Of a DNA stretch of 5,368 nt, positions 4,697-5,368 are shown one piece after another; the stretch's first letter is position 1; each line of letters begins with the position of its first letter. The stretch comes from Ignavibacteria bacterium (GTDB lineage Bacteria; Bacteroidota; Ignavibacteria; Tepidaquicellales; OLB5). Below the pieces are notes generated by a model. The model searched no databases. It saw only the letters and a list, made by a program, of their open reading frames with translations, and had not been told where the DNA came from. The stretch spans positions 1 through 5,368 of the forward strand of contig JAOADS010000147.1 of NCBI GenBank assembly GCA_026417195.1, in the 5' to 3' direction. A program made the translations under genes and the position numbers.

Positions 4697-5368
4697 ATGC
4701 AAAAAACAAAACTGTTTTTATTGTCCTTTTTTATGATGTCCTTTGCTTTCACTACAGTGATTGCACAGGATTATCCTACTTCAACAGGACCAGCTCCATA
4801 CATAGAAAGGTATGAGCCGATCAGTCAGGTGTTCACATCACTTCCAGATCCAAACAGCAGAAGTCTGGTCTATATAAATTCTGGTCTTACAGCCGGGCAG
4901 CTGAACAAAACTGCAAATATGACCAGCTGTGCTCTTACTGCTGTTGGTGCACCTATAAGTTATTTCCCCGGTGCTATGGCAAGAGTATCAGCAAACAGGT
5001 TTTTTACAGTACATCAGCTCTCACCATATCAGCTGTATGCTGTTGACACGCTGGGTAATCAGGTACTGAAATTTAACGTCACCGGTGTTCCGGGCACTTT
5101 AAACAGTATTACTGGCATAACCTGGAGCCAGGGACAACTTATTGCTATTTTTACAAGCTGCTCCCAGTCACAGATCGGAACTATAGACACAACAACAGGT
5201 ACTGTTACTTTAATAGGTTCCCCAACTTCAACTCCGGCTTGTGCAATATCAGTAAACGCCAATCCGGCTGGAACTCTTTTCGCTATAGACATAGCTTCTG
5301 ATAACTTGTATAGAGTTAACAGAGTTACCGGTGTATTTACACTCGTAGGTGCTCTTGGAGTTAATGCA
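4697..5368 (+). CDS. Secreted repeat protein, probably beta-propeller, 3'-truncated by window edge
   Basis: The frame is open from the ATG to the last base (224 residues visible, no stop). The start is well supported: GGAG at 4687-4690 lies 6 bases upstream, behind a consensus promoter. Residues 1-23 form a signal peptide (MQKTKLFLLSFFMM..., cleavage likely after VIA, before QDYP). From about residue 58 the protein is Ser/Thr/Gly-rich with imperfect repeats of about 40 residues. Examples are a copy around 139-180 with IGTIDTTTGTVTLIGS, and one around 181-224 with LYRVNRVTGVFTLVG. Each repeat reads as strand, turn, LYxxD or IDTTTG, strand, xLVG, which is typical of propeller blades in DUF4394-like exported proteins. 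In this group such proteins often end in a type IX secretion sorting domain, but the C-terminus is outside the window. Codon use is somewhat less AT-rich than its neighbours. Function is unknown; a surface or extracellular protein is inferred. Confidence 0.85.
   Translation, partial: MQKTKLFLLSFFMMSFAFTTVIAQDYPTSTGPAPYIERYEPISQVFTSLPDPNSRSLVYINSGLTAGQLNKTANMTSCALTAVGAPISYFPGAMARVSANRFFTVHQLSPYQLYAVDTLGNQVLKFNVTGVPGTLNSITGITWSQGQLIAIFTSCSQSQIGTIDTTTGTVTLIGSPTSTPACAISVNANPAGTLFAIDIASDNLYRVNRVTGVFTLVGALGVNA

Noticed and set aside
5059..5292. 77-codon frame on the - strand in the exported protein gene
   Set aside because: It is antisense to a continuous frame with signal peptide, ribosome binding site and promoter.
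1..5368. CRISPR array, tRNA, rRNA, insertion sequence, toxin-antitoxin or defence genes
   Set aside because: No regularly spaced repeats, cloverleaf-like segments, transposase motifs or recognisable defence domains were found when reading both strands.

Overview
The window is AT-rich (only short stretches are GC-rich). Its gene content points to the Bacteroidetes/Chlorobi/Ignavibacteria side of the FCB group. The main clues are a DUF5683-type membrane protein directly behind secG, a single-domain PUR/DUF3276 nucleic-acid-binding protein, several starts with little or no Shine-Dalgarno sequence, and an exported beta-propeller-like protein. An Ignavibacteria-like organism is my best guess. This is inference from gene families, because no rRNA or other phylogenetic marker is present.

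Left part (1-2253, all + strand): the 3' nine-tenths of clpX, the ATPase of the ClpXP protease, enters from the left edge. After a 122-base gap come secG (SecYEG translocon subunit) and, 12 bases later, a DUF5683 membrane protein with a signal peptide. secG and the DUF5683 gene look like a transcriptional pair. However, a 15-bp hairpin with a T-tract lies inside the first codons of the second gene and could attenuate transcription between them.

Middle part (2254-3681, + strand): a 333-base non-coding stretch leads to a 104-residue secreted protein with a C-terminal His/Cys cluster. It is followed by a strikingly GC-rich palindrome (2917-2970) that lacks a T-tract. Next comes a PUR-domain (DUF3276) gene closed by a convincing intrinsic terminator whose loop is built from an exact 11-bp tandem duplication. 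A purine-rich stretch with at most a doubtful 51-codon ORF fills the space to the next gene.

Right part (3682-5368): an alpha/beta hydrolase on the - strand is divergent from a secreted, repeat-containing protein that runs off the right edge. The divergent region holds a perfect sigma70-type promoter (TTGACA, 17 bases, TATAAT) and three copies of a TTAATGTT(T/C)A motif in operator-like positions.

Taken together, the genes cover housekeeping proteolysis and protein export (clpX, secG), lineage-specific envelope proteins (DUF5683, the small His/Cys protein, the propeller-like protein), a small RNA/DNA-binding protein and a general hydrolase. I see no mobile element, CRISPR array, tRNA, rRNA or defence system. 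The novelty here is modest and lies mainly in the intergenic structures and the two poorly characterised exported proteins.
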